DNA from: Acidithiobacillus sp.
GTDB taxonomy: Bacteria; Pseudomonadota; Gammaproteobacteria; Acidithiobacillales; Acidithiobacillaceae
Length of the DNA: 41,295 bases
NCBI GenBank assembly: GCA_027365525.1
Contig: DAHXMJ010000030.1
Location: forward strand, 1-41,295
Direction of reading: 5' to 3'
Each line of letters starts with the position of its first letter. Position 1 is the first letter of the stretch. This document shows positions 27,973 through 36,505 of this stretch, in pieces. Under the pieces are notes generated by a model. It was given only the letters and a program-made list of their open reading frames with translations, made no database searches and was not told where the DNA came from. Both the position numbers and the translations under genes were made by a program.

Positions 27973-28841
27973 CTGTCTCCCGGTTCCAGAAGCAGTTTCT
28001 GTGCTTCTTTTCCTGGCGGCGAGTATGGTGCAGCTTGGACACAGCGCTGCCAGTAGCCTTTTGCCGCATGGCGTTTTCCCAGCGCAAAGGCCACTTTCCC
28101 GGCCAGCAGGAGAGCCTGGGGGTCATCAGGCTGCTGTGCCAGCGCTTCCTGGAGATGGCCATGTGCCGACGCCAGATCTCCGTGCCGGTATTCCATCTCC
28201 GCCCACAGGATCAGGGCGGGCGGGTACCCGGGCTGGAAATACAGCGCACGCTGCAGGGCAGCTACGGCTTGCGTTTCTTTTTTCATGCTGCGGTACGCCA
28301 GCGCCAGATTGGTCCAAGCAAACTGCGGAGTTGCGTAGAGGGGATCGGCCGTCGCCTTGCGCAGTTCCCGTACCGCGGAAGGGTAGTCCTTTTTATGGAG
28401 CAGAAATGCCCCATAATTGTTCAGAATCTGAGGATTCCCGGGACTGTCGGCAAGGGCGTGCCTGAAAGCGGATTCCGCGAGCCCCATCTTTCCCAAGGAC
28501 TCGTAAGCCAGTCCCAGAACATCATAGGCAGAGGCATGATTGCCATTTTGACGCAGGGCAATCTGGAGCTCCCGGATACACTGCCGCGGATGCCCACCCT
28601 GAAGGTAGGCAGTTGCGAGTGCCGTGTAGATCCCTACCTTGTCGACGGGACTGGAATGCAGACCATACTGGTCTGCCGCTGCCCCAGCCCGGCGCGCCTC
28701 CCGCGCTGCCTCCTGGGCAGGCGTAAGGCTGGAAGAGTCTCCCCCGAAAAGCCCGCATCCGCCAAGAAAACCACTGGCCAGAAAAAAAAGGGGCAAAAAG
28801 AGGTGCAGGTGTCCCCGCCGCTGAATGGCCGGTCTCGCCAT
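27969..28841 (-). CDS. pilF: Type IV pilus biogenesis lipoprotein PilF/PilW
   Basis: A TPR lipoprotein of 290 residues that acts as pilotin for the PilQ secretin of type IV pili in related bacteria. The signal peptide ends in lipobox LGGC with acylated Cys29. TPR units follow, for example ASAYDVLGLAYESLGKMGLA, NPQILNNYGAFLLHKKDY and PQFAWTNLALAYRSMKK. Position between rlmN and rodZ is the standard one. No other pilus genes are in the window, so the pathway is inferred from family and context. It overlaps rodZ by four bases. Confidence 0.9.
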   Translation of the reverse strand: MARPAIQRRGHLHLFLPLFFLASGFLGGCGLFGGDSSSLTPAQEAAREARRAGAAADQYGLHSSPVDKVGIYTALATAYLQGGHPRQCIRELQIALRQNGNHASAYDVLGLAYESLGKMGLAESAFRHALADSPGNPQILNNYGAFLLHKKDYPSAVRELRKATADPLYATPQFAWTNLALAYRSMKKETQAVAALQRALYFQPGYPPALILWAEMEYRHGDLASAHGHLQEALAQQPDDPQALLLAGKVAFALGKRHAAKGYWQRCVQAAPYSPPGKEAQKLLLEPGDR

Positions 28842-28859
28842 CGTTCTAGGCTCCCGGGA

Positions 28860-29954
28860 TCATGCAGGCCGAAGCGGAAAACTCCGCCGCCCTTTCTGGA
28901 CCTGACCTGCTAGTTGGCCACATGCGGCTGCAATATCTTCTCCCCGCGTCTTTCGCGTAACGGTCATCAGCCCTGAGCCGAGGACAATGTTGCGGAAAGC
29001 ATCAATTCTCCCGGAAGACGAGCGGCGATACCCGGAACCCGGAAATGGATTGAATGGAATCAGGTTTACCAGAGCGGGGATGCCCTGAAGAATCCGCACC
29101 AGCTCCCGGGCATGTGCATCCGCGTCATTGATCCCGTCCAGCATGACGTATTCGAACGTAATGCGGCGCCGCGGGGGAAGAGGATAATTACGGCAGACTG
29201 CCAGAAGCTCGGCAATGGGATAATGGCGATTAACCGGCACCAGCTCGTTGCGGATCTCGTCACGGGTGGCGTGGAGACTGATGGCCAGATTCACCGGCGT
29301 TTCCCGGCCGAGCTGGGCCAACCCCGGAAGAACGCCAGCAGTGCTTACCGTCACCCGCCGTGCACTCAGGCCATACGCATAATCATCCAGAAGAAGCCGG
29401 ATGGCCGGGAGCACCTGGCGGAGATTGAGCAGGGGCTCCCCCATTCCCATGAATACCACATTGCTAACGGCATCAAGACCGAGAGTCCTGCGGACAATCC
29501 GGATCTGCGAAATGATTTCATGGGTTTCAAGATTGCGGCTCAGTCCCTGGGCACCAGTAGCGCAGAAGCTGCAGGCCAGCGAACACCCCACCTGGGAGGA
29601 AATACAGAGCGTCCCCCGGTCTTCTTCTGGAATAAAGACCGTTTCGATGGCATTGCCATCCGGCAGCCTGAGCACCCATTTCCGGGTACCATCCACCGCC
29701 AGATGGTCGGCAACAATTTCGGGCTCCTGCAGGGAAGTTTCTTCCAGAAGCCTCGCACGCAGTGCCTTGCCGATATTCGTCATTGCGGCAAAATCCGTCA
29801 CCTGGCGGGCATGTATCCACTGGAGAATCTGTGCTGCCCGAAAGCGGGATTCTCCCCAGCCGTCCAAGAGCGACTCCAGTCCGGACCGATCGAGCCCCAG
29901 AAGGTGTGGAAGGCACATTTCAGAGGGGGAAGCAGCACCAACACCCATGGTCAT
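28860..29954 (-). CDS. rlmN: 23S rRNA / tRNA adenine-2 methyltransferase RlmN
   Basis: RlmN is a radical-SAM enzyme that methylates C2 of A2503 in 23S rRNA and A37 in some tRNAs. From the ATG at 29954 it has 364 residues. The cluster motif CSLACSFC supplies Cys124, Cys128 and Cys131. The second catalytic cysteine is in AAACGQLAG near 344, and the N-terminal accessory domain ([14 protein letters not shown]) is typical. The ATG overlaps the ndk stop (ATGA at 29951-29954). A GTG four codons upstream (29966) and an ATG two codons downstream (29948) are alternatives. Confidence 0.95.
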   Translation of the reverse strand: MTMGVGAASPSEMCLPHLLGLDRSGLESLLDGWGESRFRAAQILQWIHARQVTDFAAMTNIGKALRARLLEETSLQEPEIVADHLAVDGTRKWVLRLPDGNAIETVFIPEEDRGTLCISSQVGCSLACSFCATGAQGLSRNLETHEIISQIRIVRRTLGLDAVSNVVFMGMGEPLLNLRQVLPAIRLLLDDYAYGLSARRVTVSTAGVLPGLAQLGRETPVNLAISLHATRDEIRNELVPVNRHYPIAELLAVCRNYPLPPRRRITFEYVMLDGINDADAHARELVRILQGIPALVNLIPFNPFPGSGYRRSSSGRIDAFRNIVLGSGLMTVTRKTRGEDIAAACGQLAGQVQKGRRSFPLRPA

Positions 29955-30379
29955 TGGCGGGGACACAGCTCCCTCTGGGAGAAAAAGTAGGAAATTTCCC
30001 AGGACGCCGTTTCTGGGCTGTCGGAGCCGTGGACGGCATTGGCATCAATGCTGTCGGCAAAATCGGCACGGATGGTTCCCGGAGCCGCATCCTTGGGATT
30101 GGTAGCACCCATCAGCTCACGATTTCTGGCAATGGCATTTTCCCCTTCCAGCACACTGACAAGAACCGGCCCACTGCTCATGAATGCGCAGAGTTCCCCA
30201 TAAAACGGGCGGGCCCTGTGCACCGCATAAAAGCCCCCCGCATCCTCGGCACTCAGGTGTATCATCCGGGCAGCCACAATCCGCAGTCCTGCCGTCTCGA
30301 AACGGGACAGGATGGCGCCGACAGCATTTTTCTGCACGGCGTCCGGCTTGATGATCGAAAGGGTGCGCTCAACGGCCAT
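29951..30379 (-). CDS. ndk: Nucleoside diphosphate kinase
   Basis: Ndk moves the gamma phosphate between nucleoside triphosphates and diphosphates through a phosphohistidine. The 142-residue protein is full length, with the N-terminal [10 protein letters not shown] and the active-site histidine in [10 protein letters not shown] near residue 117. The ATG follows GAGGAA. It is the first gene of the ndk-rlmN-pilF-rodZ-ispG-hisS-yfgM-bamB-der run and has a candidate promoter about 40-70 bases upstream. Confidence 0.97.
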   Translation of the reverse strand: MAVERTLSIIKPDAVQKNAVGAILSRFETAGLRIVAARMIHLSAEDAGGFYAVHRARPFYGELCAFMSSGPVLVSVLEGENAIARNRELMGATNPKDAAPGTIRADFADSIDANAVHGSDSPETASWEISYFFSQRELCPRQ

Positions 30380-30419
30380 AGATTCCTCGAATGGATGAAA
30401 GTCAGAAACAAATGCTCAT

Positions 30420-30448
30420 AGCCTACCATCACCCGGATGCTGCGGCAA
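30420..30448 (-). promoter_or_regulatory. Candidate promoter for ndk operon
   Basis: On the minus strand TTGCCG (30443-30448, 4/6) is 17 bp from TAGGCT (30420-30425, 3/6), which is preceded by TGG as an extended -10. Transcription would begin near 30413, a 34-base leader before ndk. The rest of the 250-base gap to miaA shows only the terminator-like hairpin noted separately. Confidence 0.4.
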
Positions 30449-30562
30449 TTTCCAGGCACTTCCAGTAGCATATGAAACAGAAGGGAGGTTTGGGATTATC
30501 GGAGAATGGCCACGCCAGTCTGGACCATGGGGTACCAGGCGCACGGACATTACTTTTCCCCG

Positions 30563-30596
30563 AAAAACCACAGCCTGCGGGCCCACTGTCCTGTGC
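30563..30596 (-). terminator. Candidate terminator after miaA
   Basis: On the minus strand CACAG (30591-30595) can pair with CTGTG (30569-30573), with a GGGCCC core between them, and the stem is followed by GTTTTT (T-run 30563-30567). It lies about 35 bases after the miaA stop, where the ffs-to-miaA transcript should end. The stem is short with a long loop, so strength is uncertain. Confidence 0.42.
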
Positions 30597-30629
30597 TTGA
30601 CGGCTCCGGCCTGTAAATACCCTCGAGGG

Positions 30630-31574
30630 CTATTTCTCGTCTGGAAAGGATTTCTCCGGACAGGTTTCCTGCAGCCGCACCCGCAGCCAGGACCACAGTG
30701 CCTGGAAAGCACCATCTGCTTCTGGATCAATACGCCAATCCAGGGTTTCCGCGCGAAGCCAGGTCTCCTGGCGCTTTGCCAGCTGCCGTGTAGCAGCCAG
30801 CGCTTCCTCCCCGGCCTGCTCCAGGCCGGTGCTTCCACGGGCCCAGGCAAAAAGCTGGCGGTAGCCGACCGCCCGCATGGCAGGGAAATCGGCATCCCCG
30901 TACCGGGCATGCAGTGCCTGCACTTCGTCAGGAAACCCCTCCGAAAGCATTTGTCTGAACCTCTGGGCTATGCGGGCATGCAGCCGTTTGCGGGGAAGGC
31001 AGAGGGCAATTTTCCACACTGGCCCCGGAAAATCCTCGCACCAGTGCTTTTCTGCCGGAGATACCCCCAGCCCGTTCAGCTCCAGTGCCCGCAGGATCCG
31101 CTGGCGATCCTGCGGGTGGATACGGGAAGCCCGCCCGGGATCCAGAATACCCAGCCGTGCATGCAGGGCCGGCCATCCAAGGCTTTCCCCTTCCCTGGCA
31201 ATCCGGAGCCGCAACTCCTCTGCTGCAGGAGGAAAATCGGCGATTCCCCGCTCCAGTGCCCGGAAATACAGTCCGGTTCCACCTACCAGCAGCGGAATTT
31301 TTCCCGCCGCACGGGCCGTATCCACCAGTGCACGGGCGTCCTTCCGGAAATTACCCGCCGAATAGGGATCATCCGGCTCGCGGATATCAATCAGTTCATG
31401 GGGATACCGGGACAGCACTCCCGGCGGCGGTTTCGCACCGCCAATATTGAAATGCCGGTATACCAGCAGGGAATCGACACTGACAAGGGACACGGGAAGC
31501 AGCTCTGCCAGACGGATGGCCAGCTCGGTTTTCCCGCTGGCAGTTGGCCCCATAAGAAAAATGGCCGGGATCAT
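30630..31574 (-). CDS. miaA: tRNA dimethylallyltransferase
   Basis: MiaA adds a dimethylallyl group to N6 of A37 in tRNAs reading UNN codons. The 314-residue protein has the P-loop GPTASGKT at about 9-16, then VSVDSLLVYR and DIREPDDPYSAGNFR, and LLVGGTGLYFRAL. The tRNA-binding AVGYRQLFAW and ATRQLAKRQETWLR are also present. The ATG at 31574 overlaps the mutL stop (ATGA); an in-frame reading 24 codons longer lies inside mutL. It is the last gene of its operon. In many gammaproteobacteria hfq would follow directly, but here it does not. Confidence 0.96.
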   Translation of the reverse strand: MIPAIFLMGPTASGKTELAIRLAELLPVSLVSVDSLLVYRHFNIGGAKPPPGVLSRYPHELIDIREPDDPYSAGNFRKDARALVDTARAAGKIPLLVGGTGLYFRALERGIADFPPAAEELRLRIAREGESLGWPALHARLGILDPGRASRIHPQDRQRILRALELNGLGVSPAEKHWCEDFPGPVWKIALCLPRKRLHARIAQRFRQMLSEGFPDEVQALHARYGDADFPAMRAVGYRQLFAWARGSTGLEQAGEEALAATRQLAKRQETWLRAETLDWRIDPEADGAFQALWSWLRVRLQETCPEKSFPDEK

Positions 31575-33364
31575 CGCCCACGGAGGAAAAGACGGTCCAG
31601 ATCCCGGAGGTCCAGCTGGACAACCGTAGGACGTCCATGATTGCACTGGCTGTACCGGGGCGTCTGCTCAAGCTGGCGCAGCAGCGAGTTCATGTCTTCC
31701 AGGGTCAGCGCATGATGGTCCTTGACAGCCGCCCGGCAGGCCATGGCTGCCAGCCAGGCGTCTTCATTTCCTGGCTCCCATGGGAATTCCTCCTCCAGAC
31801 AGTCTTCCAGCAGCTGTCCATACCGGTCGGGAGGGATATCTGCGGGACCCGCATGGATACTGACGGTACTAGGCCCGCTCAGGCTCCAGTCCAGCCCCGC
31901 CTCGGAAAGAAGCGCGGCACGCCCACTGAGGCGTTCCACCTGGACCGGGTTCAGGCTCACTGTTACCGGCACCAGAAGGTGCTGCCGGAACGCTCCGGAT
32001 CCCCTGTTTTTCAGCCGCTCGTAAATTATGCGCTCATGGGCAGCGTGCTGGTCCACCAGAACCAGCCCCTGGGCATTCTGGGCCAGGATGAACCGCTGGT
32101 GGACCTGGCCAATGGCAAAGCCCAGCGGAAACCCCGGGCCCAGCCCGGAAACTTCTACAACCGCTTTTCTGTCCCGGACCTCCTCGGGAGGTTGCAGGAG
32201 GTCATGCTCTCCGGGCATCTCCACGGCTTTAGCCCCGGACCAGGGGCCCTCTGTGGGATCCACCCGCACCACATCCTCCCGGGAAACAGGTTCCCGGGCC
32301 GCCCCGGACTGGCCACGCCACCCTGCGATCAGGGAAGCCGCAGGCACTGTTGGCCGCGTTTCTTCCGCCAGTACTCGTGCGAGGTTGTGCCGGACAAAAT
32401 CATACACCAGCTTCCCGTCGCGGAACCGGACTTCACTTTTGGCAGGATGTACATTCACGTCTACCGCTTCGGGCGGAAGTTCCAGATAGCAGATGCCTAC
32501 GGGGTGGCGCCCATGGTAGAGAACATCTCCATAAGCACTGCGGAGGGCATGGGAAAGGCTGACATCGCGGACCGGACGGCCATTGATAAAAAAATGCTGC
32601 TCATCCGCCCTTGCCCGGCTGTAGGTTGGTAGCGCCATCCAGCCCCAGAGATGCATTCCCAGGTGTTCCTGGTCAAAAAACAGTGCGTTGCGGAGAAATT
32701 CTTCCCCCAGAATGGCAGCTACACGGGAATCCCGCCCGGCAGGGGTATGGGCAGACGGGTAATGGGACAGCGGGCGTCCACCATGGGACAGGTGCAGGGC
32801 CACCAAAAACTGCGACAGGGCAATCTGCCTCCAGGCCTTCTGGATGCGGCCCAGCTCTGCTCCCGGGGATTTCAGGAATTTGCGGCGTGCGGGGACATTG
32901 AAAAACAGGTCCTGCACCCGGACAGTCGTACCTGGCGCCCGGGCTGCGGGCAGATGCTTCAGCAGCCTTCCCCCGACCACCTGAAGAACGGTGCCTGCCG
33001 CGGCTTCTGCGGTACGGCTTATAATCTCCAGTCTGGAAACTGAAGCGATCGCCGGCAGGGCCTCTCCCCGGAACCCGAAACTCTGGATGGCCTCAAGCTC
33101 GGAAAGATTCTGGATCTTGCTGGTTGCATGGCGCGACAGGGCGAGTGGCAAATCCTCCGCGAGGATGCCGTGCCCATCATCTTCCACCGCCAAGAAGCTT
33201 GTTCCTCCATCTTCAAGCTCCACATGGATTTTTCCGGCACCCGCATCCAGGCTGTTTTCCACCAGTTCCTTCAAAACTGATGCTGGACGCTCGACCACCT
33301 CCCCTGCCGCGATCTGGTCTGCCAGACGGCCATCCAGGATCCGGACCCGCCGGTGCATGGTCAT
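31571..33364 (-). CDS. mutL: DNA mismatch repair protein MutL (endonuclease type)
   Basis: MutL couples mismatch recognition by MutS to strand removal. The 597-residue protein has the GHKL ATPase domain: IAAGEVVERPASVLKELVEN, DDGHGI and FGFRGEALPAIAS. A variable linker is followed by a C-terminal dimerisation domain. That domain carries DQHAAHERIIYE near 437-448, matching DQHA(X)2E(X)4E, plus ACRAAV and CNHGRP. These are the metal-binding motifs of MutL proteins that nick DNA themselves, as opposed to E. coli MutL, which uses MutH. The start overlaps the tsaE stop (ATGA at 33361-33364). Confidence 0.96.
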   Translation of the reverse strand: MTMHRRVRILDGRLADQIAAGEVVERPASVLKELVENSLDAGAGKIHVELEDGGTSFLAVEDDGHGILAEDLPLALSRHATSKIQNLSELEAIQSFGFRGEALPAIASVSRLEIISRTAEAAAGTVLQVVGGRLLKHLPAARAPGTTVRVQDLFFNVPARRKFLKSPGAELGRIQKAWRQIALSQFLVALHLSHGGRPLSHYPSAHTPAGRDSRVAAILGEEFLRNALFFDQEHLGMHLWGWMALPTYSRARADEQHFFINGRPVRDVSLSHALRSAYGDVLYHGRHPVGICYLELPPEAVDVNVHPAKSEVRFRDGKLVYDFVRHNLARVLAEETRPTVPAASLIAGWRGQSGAAREPVSREDVVRVDPTEGPWSGAKAVEMPGEHDLLQPPEEVRDRKAVVEVSGLGPGFPLGFAIGQVHQRFILAQNAQGLVLVDQHAAHERIIYERLKNRGSGAFRQHLLVPVTVSLNPVQVERLSGRAALLSEAGLDWSLSGPSTVSIHAGPADIPPDRYGQLLEDCLEEEFPWEPGNEDAWLAAMACRAAVKDHHALTLEDMNSLLRQLEQTPRYSQCNHGRPTVVQLDLRDLDRLFLRGR

Positions 33365-33849
33365 TCCCCGGTCGCTCCCCACCCTTCCAGAGATGCTATC
33401 AGCCGGTGCAGGATTTCCTCTCCCAGTGCGCTGCACGCGGATACATCTGCCCTGTGGCAGGCATCCGGCTCCAGTTCCATCTGGATACGCAGATCCGGGG
33501 CCGGCAGGTAGGACCAGGCCCGTTCCGGCCATTCCACAAGCCAGACTGCAGGGATCTCAAAATAGTCACGGATCCCCAGGTATTCCAGTTCCTCGCCTTC
33601 TGCCAGCCGGTACAAGTCCATATGGAGTATTCTCCCGGCTGCCGTATCATAGGGTTCAACAAGGGTATACGTGGGACTTCTCACCGGGCCTGCATGGCCG
33701 CACGCATGGATAAATGCCCGGGCCATGGCAGTTTTTCCCGCGCCGAGACCGCCTTCCAGAAAAAGGACTGCAGGAGGGGATACCATGGCAGCCAGGGTGG
33801 AGCCCCATACCTGCGTAGCTTCCAGACAGGCAAGGCGCCAGGATCTCAT
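33361..33849 (-). CDS. tsaE: tRNA threonylcarbamoyladenosine biosynthesis ATPase TsaE
   Basis: TsaE is the small ATPase of the TsaB-TsaD-TsaE complex that makes t6A at position 37 of ANN-decoding tRNAs. The 162-residue protein has the P-loop GGLGAGKT at 33-40, then SPTYTLVEPYD, HMDLYRL and VEWPERA, all typical. Both ends overlap neighbours by four bases (CBS-domain gene upstream, mutL downstream). In gammaproteobacteria amiB often lies between tsaE and mutL; it is absent here. Confidence 0.94.
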   Translation of the reverse strand: MRSWRLACLEATQVWGSTLAAMVSPPAVLFLEGGLGAGKTAMARAFIHACGHAGPVRSPTYTLVEPYDTAAGRILHMDLYRLAEGEELEYLGIRDYFEIPAVWLVEWPERAWSYLPAPDLRIQMELEPDACHRADVSACSALGEEILHRLIASLEGWGATGE

Positions 33850-34304
33850 GTGGTCCGGACAAGCTCCCTCAGAATATCGGACCGGCTGATGATGCCAACA
33901 AGCCTCCCTGTACCATCCGCCACAGGCAGGACGTGGAAACCATGCCGGAACATTTTGTCCGCCACGGCGTCCAGGCTGTCTTCCGGTCTGGCCAGAACAA
34001 GATCACGGGATGCCAGCTGCCCGGCTGTTACCGCCGTTGCCTTGCGCAGCTCTTCCCGGTATTCGTGCATGCCTGAAACTGGAATGACGCTGTCCAATAG
34101 AGAAATTACCGTTGGAAGATGAACCTGGCGGTGCGCGTCAATGAGATCGCGTTCCGTGACCATTCCGGCAACCCGCCCACCGCCATCCAGCACTGGCAGC
34201 CCATGATGCCCAGACTCAAGAAAACGCTGTCCGATTTCCTGGACCGGATCATCTTCATGGACACTGATAACTTCTCTGGTCATCAAATCTGCTGCGGTTT
34301 TCAT
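33846..34304 (-). CDS. CBS-domain pair protein
   Basis: A 152-residue protein consisting only of two CBS domains: ADLMTREVISVHEDDPVQEI with GLPVLDGGGRVAGMVTERDL, and LVLARPEDSLDAVADKM with VLPVADGTGRLVGIISRSDIL. CBS pairs bind adenine nucleotides and usually regulate a partner, but nothing here identifies that partner. The ATG at 34304 overlaps the bioA stop (ATGA), and the 3' end overlaps tsaE by four bases, so it is translationally tied to both. There is no attached enzyme domain or membrane segment. Confidence 0.88.
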   Translation of the reverse strand: MKTAADLMTREVISVHEDDPVQEIGQRFLESGHHGLPVLDGGGRVAGMVTERDLIDAHRQVHLPTVISLLDSVIPVSGMHEYREELRKATAVTAGQLASRDLVLARPEDSLDAVADKMFRHGFHVLPVADGTGRLVGIISRSDILRELVRTT

Positions 34305-35653
34305 CCTTGGGTTTCCTCTGCCATGGCATTCCTGAGAGTTCCCAGAATAAAGTCTATCTCGCAGGCTGTCACCGACAGGGGGGGGACAATCACAAGGGAA
34401 TCCCCGAGAGGACGCAGATAGACTCCAGCATCCCTGGCACGGCGGCATACCTGGTACTCCCTGCGCTCTCCATACGGGTAGGCCGTTCCTGTACGGGGAT
34501 CCCGCAGCGGCACGGCAGCCATCAGCCCAAAAAATCTCGGGCGGAAAGAAAAAGGCAGGCTGGCAAACTGGAGCAGGGACTCCCCGAAATGCCGGATTTT
34601 CCCGGGGAGGGTATCCAGAAGCCCCGTACTGTCAAAAATCGCCAGGTTTTCCAGGGCTACGGCGCAGGCAAGGGGATTGGCGGTGTAGGTATGGCCGTAA
34701 TAGAACTGCCTCGCCTCCCCAAACGGGGCCAGGAAGGCCTGGAAAATCTCTTCGCTGGCCAGGGTGGCGGCGAGGGGCAGATAACCTCCGGTGATTCCCT
34801 TCCCCAGGGCCATGAGATCCGGCTGCACGCCTTCTTCCTCGCAGGCAAAAAGCCGGCCGCTGCGCCCAAACCCGGTAGCCACTTCATCCACGATCAGCAG
34901 AACCCCATGGCGACGGCAAAGTTCCGCGGCACCGGCCAGAATTCCGGCCGGATACGGAAGAATGCCAGCCGCTCCCTGGACTCCTCCTTCAACAATCAGT
35001 GCAGCGCAGCGCTGTCCTTCACTGCGGAGTACCGATTCTAGGACACCCAACCACCGCGAGGCTGCTGCCGGTCCATCTTCTGCGGCTTCCTGGTACAGTT
35101 TCCATGGACTCGGGAGATGCCTGGCAGCAAAATGCAGGCGGCCATAAACTCCATGAAACAGCGGGAACCCCCCAACAGATGTGGCCCCCACAGTATCTCC
35201 GTGGTAGGCATCCTCAAGGGTCAAAAAAAGGTGCTTTTCCGGCCGGCCCAGATTGTGCCAGTACTGGACGGCCATTTTGATGGCAATTTCCACCGCTTCA
35301 GCACCATCTTCGGAAAAAAATACGTGCTGCAACCGTTCCGGAGTCCGGTCTGCCAGTGCCTTGGCAAGAAGAATACCCGGCGGGTGGCTTGCACCCAGTG
35401 CAGTACTGTGGGCGATCCTGGCCAGCTGTTCCTGGAGGGCGGCGTCAAGCCGGGGATGACGATGGCCATGAATGTTGCACCATAGGCTTGCAATGGCATC
35501 CAGCGCCCTGCGTCCGCGAATGTCATAAAGGTAGTGGCCTTCAGCATGGCTGATAATCCAGGGATCGTCGTCCCCCCAGCAGGCCATCTGGGTAAAGGGA
35601 TGCCAGAAATGGCGGCGATCCCATTCCCACAGTACGGATTCTTCCGGATTCAC
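34301..35653 (-). CDS. bioA: Adenosylmethionine-8-amino-7-oxononanoate aminotransferase
   Basis: BioA uses S-adenosylmethionine as amino donor to make 7,8-diaminopelargonate in biotin synthesis. This class III PLP aminotransferase has 450 residues. HFWHPFTQM near the N-terminus, DAYHGDTVGATSVGG, LIVDEVATGFGRSG and the PLP lysine in LMALGKGITGGYLP (about 280) are all seen. No ATG is available before the conserved N-terminus. The GTG at 35653 overlaps the nnrD stop as GTGA and is the best start; a TTG two codons earlier is the alternative. No other biotin genes are in the window. Confidence 0.94.
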   Translation of the reverse strand: MNPEESVLWEWDRRHFWHPFTQMACWGDDDPWIISHAEGHYLYDIRGRRALDAIASLWCNIHGHRHPRLDAALQEQLARIAHSTALGASHPPGILLAKALADRTPERLQHVFFSEDGAEAVEIAIKMAVQYWHNLGRPEKHLFLTLEDAYHGDTVGATSVGGFPLFHGVYGRLHFAARHLPSPWKLYQEAAEDGPAAASRWLGVLESVLRSEGQRCAALIVEGGVQGAAGILPYPAGILAGAAELCRRHGVLLIVDEVATGFGRSGRLFACEEEGVQPDLMALGKGITGGYLPLAATLASEEIFQAFLAPFGEARQFYYGHTYTANPLACAVALENLAIFDSTGLLDTLPGKIRHFGESLLQFASLPFSFRPRFFGLMAAVPLRDPRTGTAYPYGERREYQVCRRARDAGVYLRPLGDSLVIVPPLSVTACEIDFILGTLRNAMAEETQG

Positions 35654-36501
35654 TGGCAATGCCGTGATTTCTCCTGCAGGGCTTCTGGAAGCCTGTCCAG
35701 CAGGTCTCCTGCCAGCATGCTGTTTTCTCCCCGCTCGCGGGCAGCCAGATCTCCGGCACGTGCGTGACAGCACACCCCCAGGGTGGCAGCCGCCCCGGGC
35801 TCCAGTCCCAAGGCCAGAAGTCCGGCCAGCAGCCCGGCAAGCACATCGCCGGTGCCCCCTTTTGCCATTCCGGGATTGCCATAAGGACATCGGCCGAAAA
35901 AGGTATCACCCAGCACCAGGGTGCCCTCTCCCTTCAGGATCCATACCCCCCCATAACGCTCCCTCAAGGCTTGTATGGCACCGGCACGGTCCTCCTGAAT
36001 CATGGACGCCCGGACGCCAAGCAGTCTCCCTGCCTCTCCCGGATGGGGAGTAAAAATCCGCACTGCCGTCCCCACCAGAAGGTCGGCACCCAGTCTGGCC
36101 AAGATGTTCAGGGCATCAGCATCCCACACCTGGGGAAATGGAAGCTGTCCAATTTCCTGCACCATGTCATGGGCTGCAAGGCCCTGTCCAAGCCCTGGAC
36201 CAACGGCAAGAACAGAACCTGCAGGCAGCCGGCCAGCAAAACGCGCGGGCCAGTCCCACCAGACCGCCTCCGGAAGGCTGGCCGCCAGATAGATTCTGGC
36301 GGCCGGATGTCCAACCGCCGTCACCAAGCCTGCCCCTGCAGCATAGGCAGCCCTGCTGGCAAGGGCAAGGGCACCCCCCATCCGGGGGTCCCCACCAACC
36401 ACATGCACGTGGCCAAACTGGCCCTTGTGGGCATTGCGGGGCCGGACCGGAAGATCCGGCAGGCTGTTCCACTCAAGCGTAATGCATTCGCTGTTGCCCA
36501 T
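35650..36501 (-). CDS. nnrD: ADP-dependent NAD(P)H-hydrate dehydratase, stand-alone
   Basis: NnrD repairs damaged NADH and NADPH by dehydrating their hydrates with ADP. The 283-residue ribokinase-like protein carries RPRNAHKGQFGHVHVVGGD at the N-terminus, AVGPGLGQG, FTPHPGEAGRLLG and the catalytic GGTGDVLAG near 215. E. coli-type Nnr fuses an epimerase domain (NnrE) in front; it is absent here, so the epimerase must be encoded elsewhere or be dispensable. The ATG is at 36501, five bases past the amtB stop, and the stop overlaps bioA. Confidence 0.93.
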   Translation of the reverse strand: MGNSECITLEWNSLPDLPVRPRNAHKGQFGHVHVVGGDPRMGGALALASRAAYAAGAGLVTAVGHPAARIYLAASLPEAVWWDWPARFAGRLPAGSVLAVGPGLGQGLAAHDMVQEIGQLPFPQVWDADALNILARLGADLLVGTAVRIFTPHPGEAGRLLGVRASMIQEDRAGAIQALRERYGGVWILKGEGTLVLGDTFFGRCPYGNPGMAKGGTGDVLAGLLAGLLALGLEPGAAATLGVCCHARAGDLAARERGENSMLAGDLLDRLPEALQEKSRHCQ

Positions 36502-36505
36502 ATAC

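Noticed and set aside
30380-30629. Possible small gene or tRNA in the gap between miaA and ndk
   Set aside because: No T-loop-like sequence or cloverleaf was found and short frames lack ribosome sites; only a terminator-like hairpin and a weak ndk promoter are supported.
30760-30840. Short repeated words and palindromes scattered through genes (CRISPR or repeat arrays)
   Set aside because: No regularly spaced repeats of 20 bases or more were seen anywhere in the window.
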